This document shows positions 62,404 to 64,000 of a stretch of DNA of 64,000 nt, in pieces. The first letter of the stretch is position 1, and each line of letters starts with the position of its first letter. Position numbers and translations under genes: made by a program. This DNA comes from Lycorma delicatula (Eukaryota; Arthropoda; Insecta; Hemiptera; Fulgoridae), in assembly GCF_047948215.1 (NCBI RefSeq), contig NC_134456.1, forward strand, positions 194,663,034-194,727,033, written 5' to 3'. The notes below the pieces were generated by a model, which did no database searches, was not told the origin of the DNA, and was given only the letters and a program-made list of their open reading frames with translations.

Positions 62404-63679
62404 ATGCAACCTGTAATCAATTCAATAACAAGAACTCCTCAAATAGTTTATCAATTTTTTATGCATAAAAACTGTAAATGGAATAGTTAACTATTACTCA
62501 AAAAAATTACATAACTTATTATAAAAACAGATATATCAAAGATGTATCTGTTCTATATCTCTATTCTTAAAATATTTTGATTATAAAATAATCAATATAT
62601 GAAATGAAAAAAATTAACAATTTCAAAAAATAAAAAAACCATAAGAAAAAGATTAGGTTTTTACGGATACTTAAAAAGAATGGAGAACTACAGATTAACA
62701 GACAGAATCTTTTTAAATATATATTATAATTTTATTTAATTATTTTTCTAAATTAAAAACTAAGAATAACTGTTTTCAATAAATTGAAAAAGATCTAACA
62801 GAATTAAATATATACAGAATAAATTTTTGACCTGGACAGACGAAGTTATCAAAGAATAAAAGAGTACTGGCAGTAAAGAAAACAGGATATAAAGTTTTTA
62901 ATGCGAAGAAAAAAGAACAAATATATTTCATTATTTATAAGAATACCTGTATGAACCAAACTTATCTAGTTTTTCGAGGGAAAATCAAAATTAAAATTAT
63001 TAACACAGGTTATTGAGGTTAACATATCAATTCTCATGCTTATGTGATTATTCTGCACGCCAGTTATTGCGCGTAAGAAGCAGGCTAATTTCGTTACCTT
63101 TATACTGGAAATCCAAAAGAATTAAAATATGAGAATAAGAGAAATTAATTTAATCTCCTCCAATTACAATCCAATTAATCATTAGAAAATCTATAATATT
63201 CAGTCAACAATTTTCCAGGAATTAAAATCGAAATTACTTTAGTATGCAAATAAAAATAATTGTGTACATGTGTTTGCAATCCAAAAATATAAACATTGAA
63301 AAATCAAACAAAATGTATAATAATTTGTTCGAATTCCGTGTCATCTGTAAACTGATTCGTTTACAAAAGTTTAACAATTTTTTCTTTTTTACTTTCAAAG
63401 TCTATATATAAACTCTTTCAGATGATTAAACAATTCAAAGAAGAAAGATAACAAATTAAATACTTCATGAAGATTCTCCACAAGAAATTAAGTAAAAATA
63501 AAAAAAATTTTAATGATGAGGCAAATATTTACAAAAAAAGGAAGCCAAATTTTTAAAAGAAACGTTATGCTTTCGGTAACAGATGTAGTAGTTGACAATT
63601 GAGAGTTAAATATTTTTATGAAGGCAGTGTTGCACAACAATTAGTTCCAGTAAAAAAATGATCTATTCAAAGACAATAA

Positions 63680-64000
63680 ATCTAACGCTACTTTCCAATA
63701 TAATATCCGGTGACATTTAGACGCTTGTTTCATCTCTGTGTGAGGTTTCTTATTCCAAAAGTAAAGAATTGTTCACTTCGGGTGCCTAAGTCATTCTTGT
63801 ACAGCATTCTTGATTGAGCTCACTGTTGCCGATCTCGGTGCCAAATAAAACTCTTCGAGAGGACCAAATAAACAGAAATCTGAAGTTTATAGGTCAGGAC
63901 TGTAAAGTGGTGGCAACACCTCCTGACCCAAGTTTTGAATAGATTCCTGTGTCTTTTGAGCGGTATGAGGTCGGACGATATCATGCAGAATTACATCTCT
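63680..64000 (-). pseudogene. Mariner-type transposase C-terminal part, cut by window edge
   Basis: From the right edge the minus strand reads RDVILHDIVRPHTAQKTQES, IQNLGQEVLPPLYSPDL, a stop, TSDFCLFGPLEEFYLAPRS, and after a frame change further short matches (NKKPHTEMKQAS). HDIVRPH holds the second catalytic Asp and YSPDL..SDF the third-residue block of mariner/IS630 transposases. The in-frame stop inside the catalytic block indicates an inactive copy. The N-terminal half would lie beyond 64000. Confidence 0.75.

Larger units (their letters stand above)
48801..64000 (-). other. CadN upstream region (intron or 5' flank), no further exon recognised
   Basis: No DxNDN linker or other cadherin block was found on the minus strand here, although the exon at 48554-48800 needs an upstream partner ending one base into a codon. 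It holds a SINE B copy (49217-49290), repeats C and D, microsatellites, and a mariner-type relic at the edge. The stretches 48801-49216, 49291-51164, 51731-52189, 52711-55826, 55904-62316 and 62401-63679 show no gene I can support. 53090-53350 has GC-rich pieces (GGGGCTCCAGGGGGCAGAAC; GCGGTTGAAGCCGC) that recall Helitron-type repeats. 59990-60260 is a CG-rich unexplained block. Confidence 0.7.

Overview
The window looks like intronic DNA of an animal, almost certainly an insect. It is very AT-rich, and the one host gene I can identify with confidence is the neural-cadherin gene CadN. Eight GT-AG exons lie on the minus strand at 15306-15497, 22323-22469, 26460-26585, 26793-27090, 27750-27921, 29863-30139, 33282-33498 and 48554-48800. 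Their reading phases fit together without a break and give about 558 residues of extracellular cadherin repeats very close to Drosophila N-cadherin. The order of transcription runs from high to low coordinates. Neither end of the gene is present: no start, transmembrane segment or cytoplasmic tail was found. A sap-feeding hemipteroid is my best guess from the repeat content, but that is inference.

Right part (48801-64000): more than 15 kb upstream of the first visible exon, with no further cadherin exon recognised. It holds two dispersed repeats (51165-51730, 52190-52710), one SINE copy, long AC and TA microsatellites, and a mariner-type transposase remnant cut by the window edge. From about 53 kb rightwards the DNA has far more CG dinucleotides and fewer recognisable transposons than the left part.

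Middle (15306-48553): the exon-bearing part. The 15-kb first intron (33499-48553) carries a nearly full-length but broken LINE (35100-38500), SINEs, a Helitron-like 5' end and a GC-richer block. Smaller introns hold a complete 565-bp non-autonomous Helitron (32309-32873), two oppositely oriented Penelope-like fragments (24960-26045), a 401-bp fold-back MITE (22754-23154), LINE relics, and a second piggyBac-type element (20370-22253) that contains a LINE fragment.

Left part (1-15305): downstream of the last visible exon and probably still intron. It holds two mariner-type relics, a Penelope-like relic (about 2085-3570), a complete-ended but dead piggyBac element (4319-6459) and a LINE relic (6485-7150).

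I found no rRNA, functional tRNA, CRISPR array or new multi-gene system. The observations most worth checking are hammerhead-ribozyme-like cores linked to the Penelope fragments, five 17-bp GGCC palindromes at the ends of the second piggyBac element, a set of perfect short hairpins mostly inside dead transposon ORFs, the antisense orientation of all five SINE copies, and the CpG step near 53 kb.
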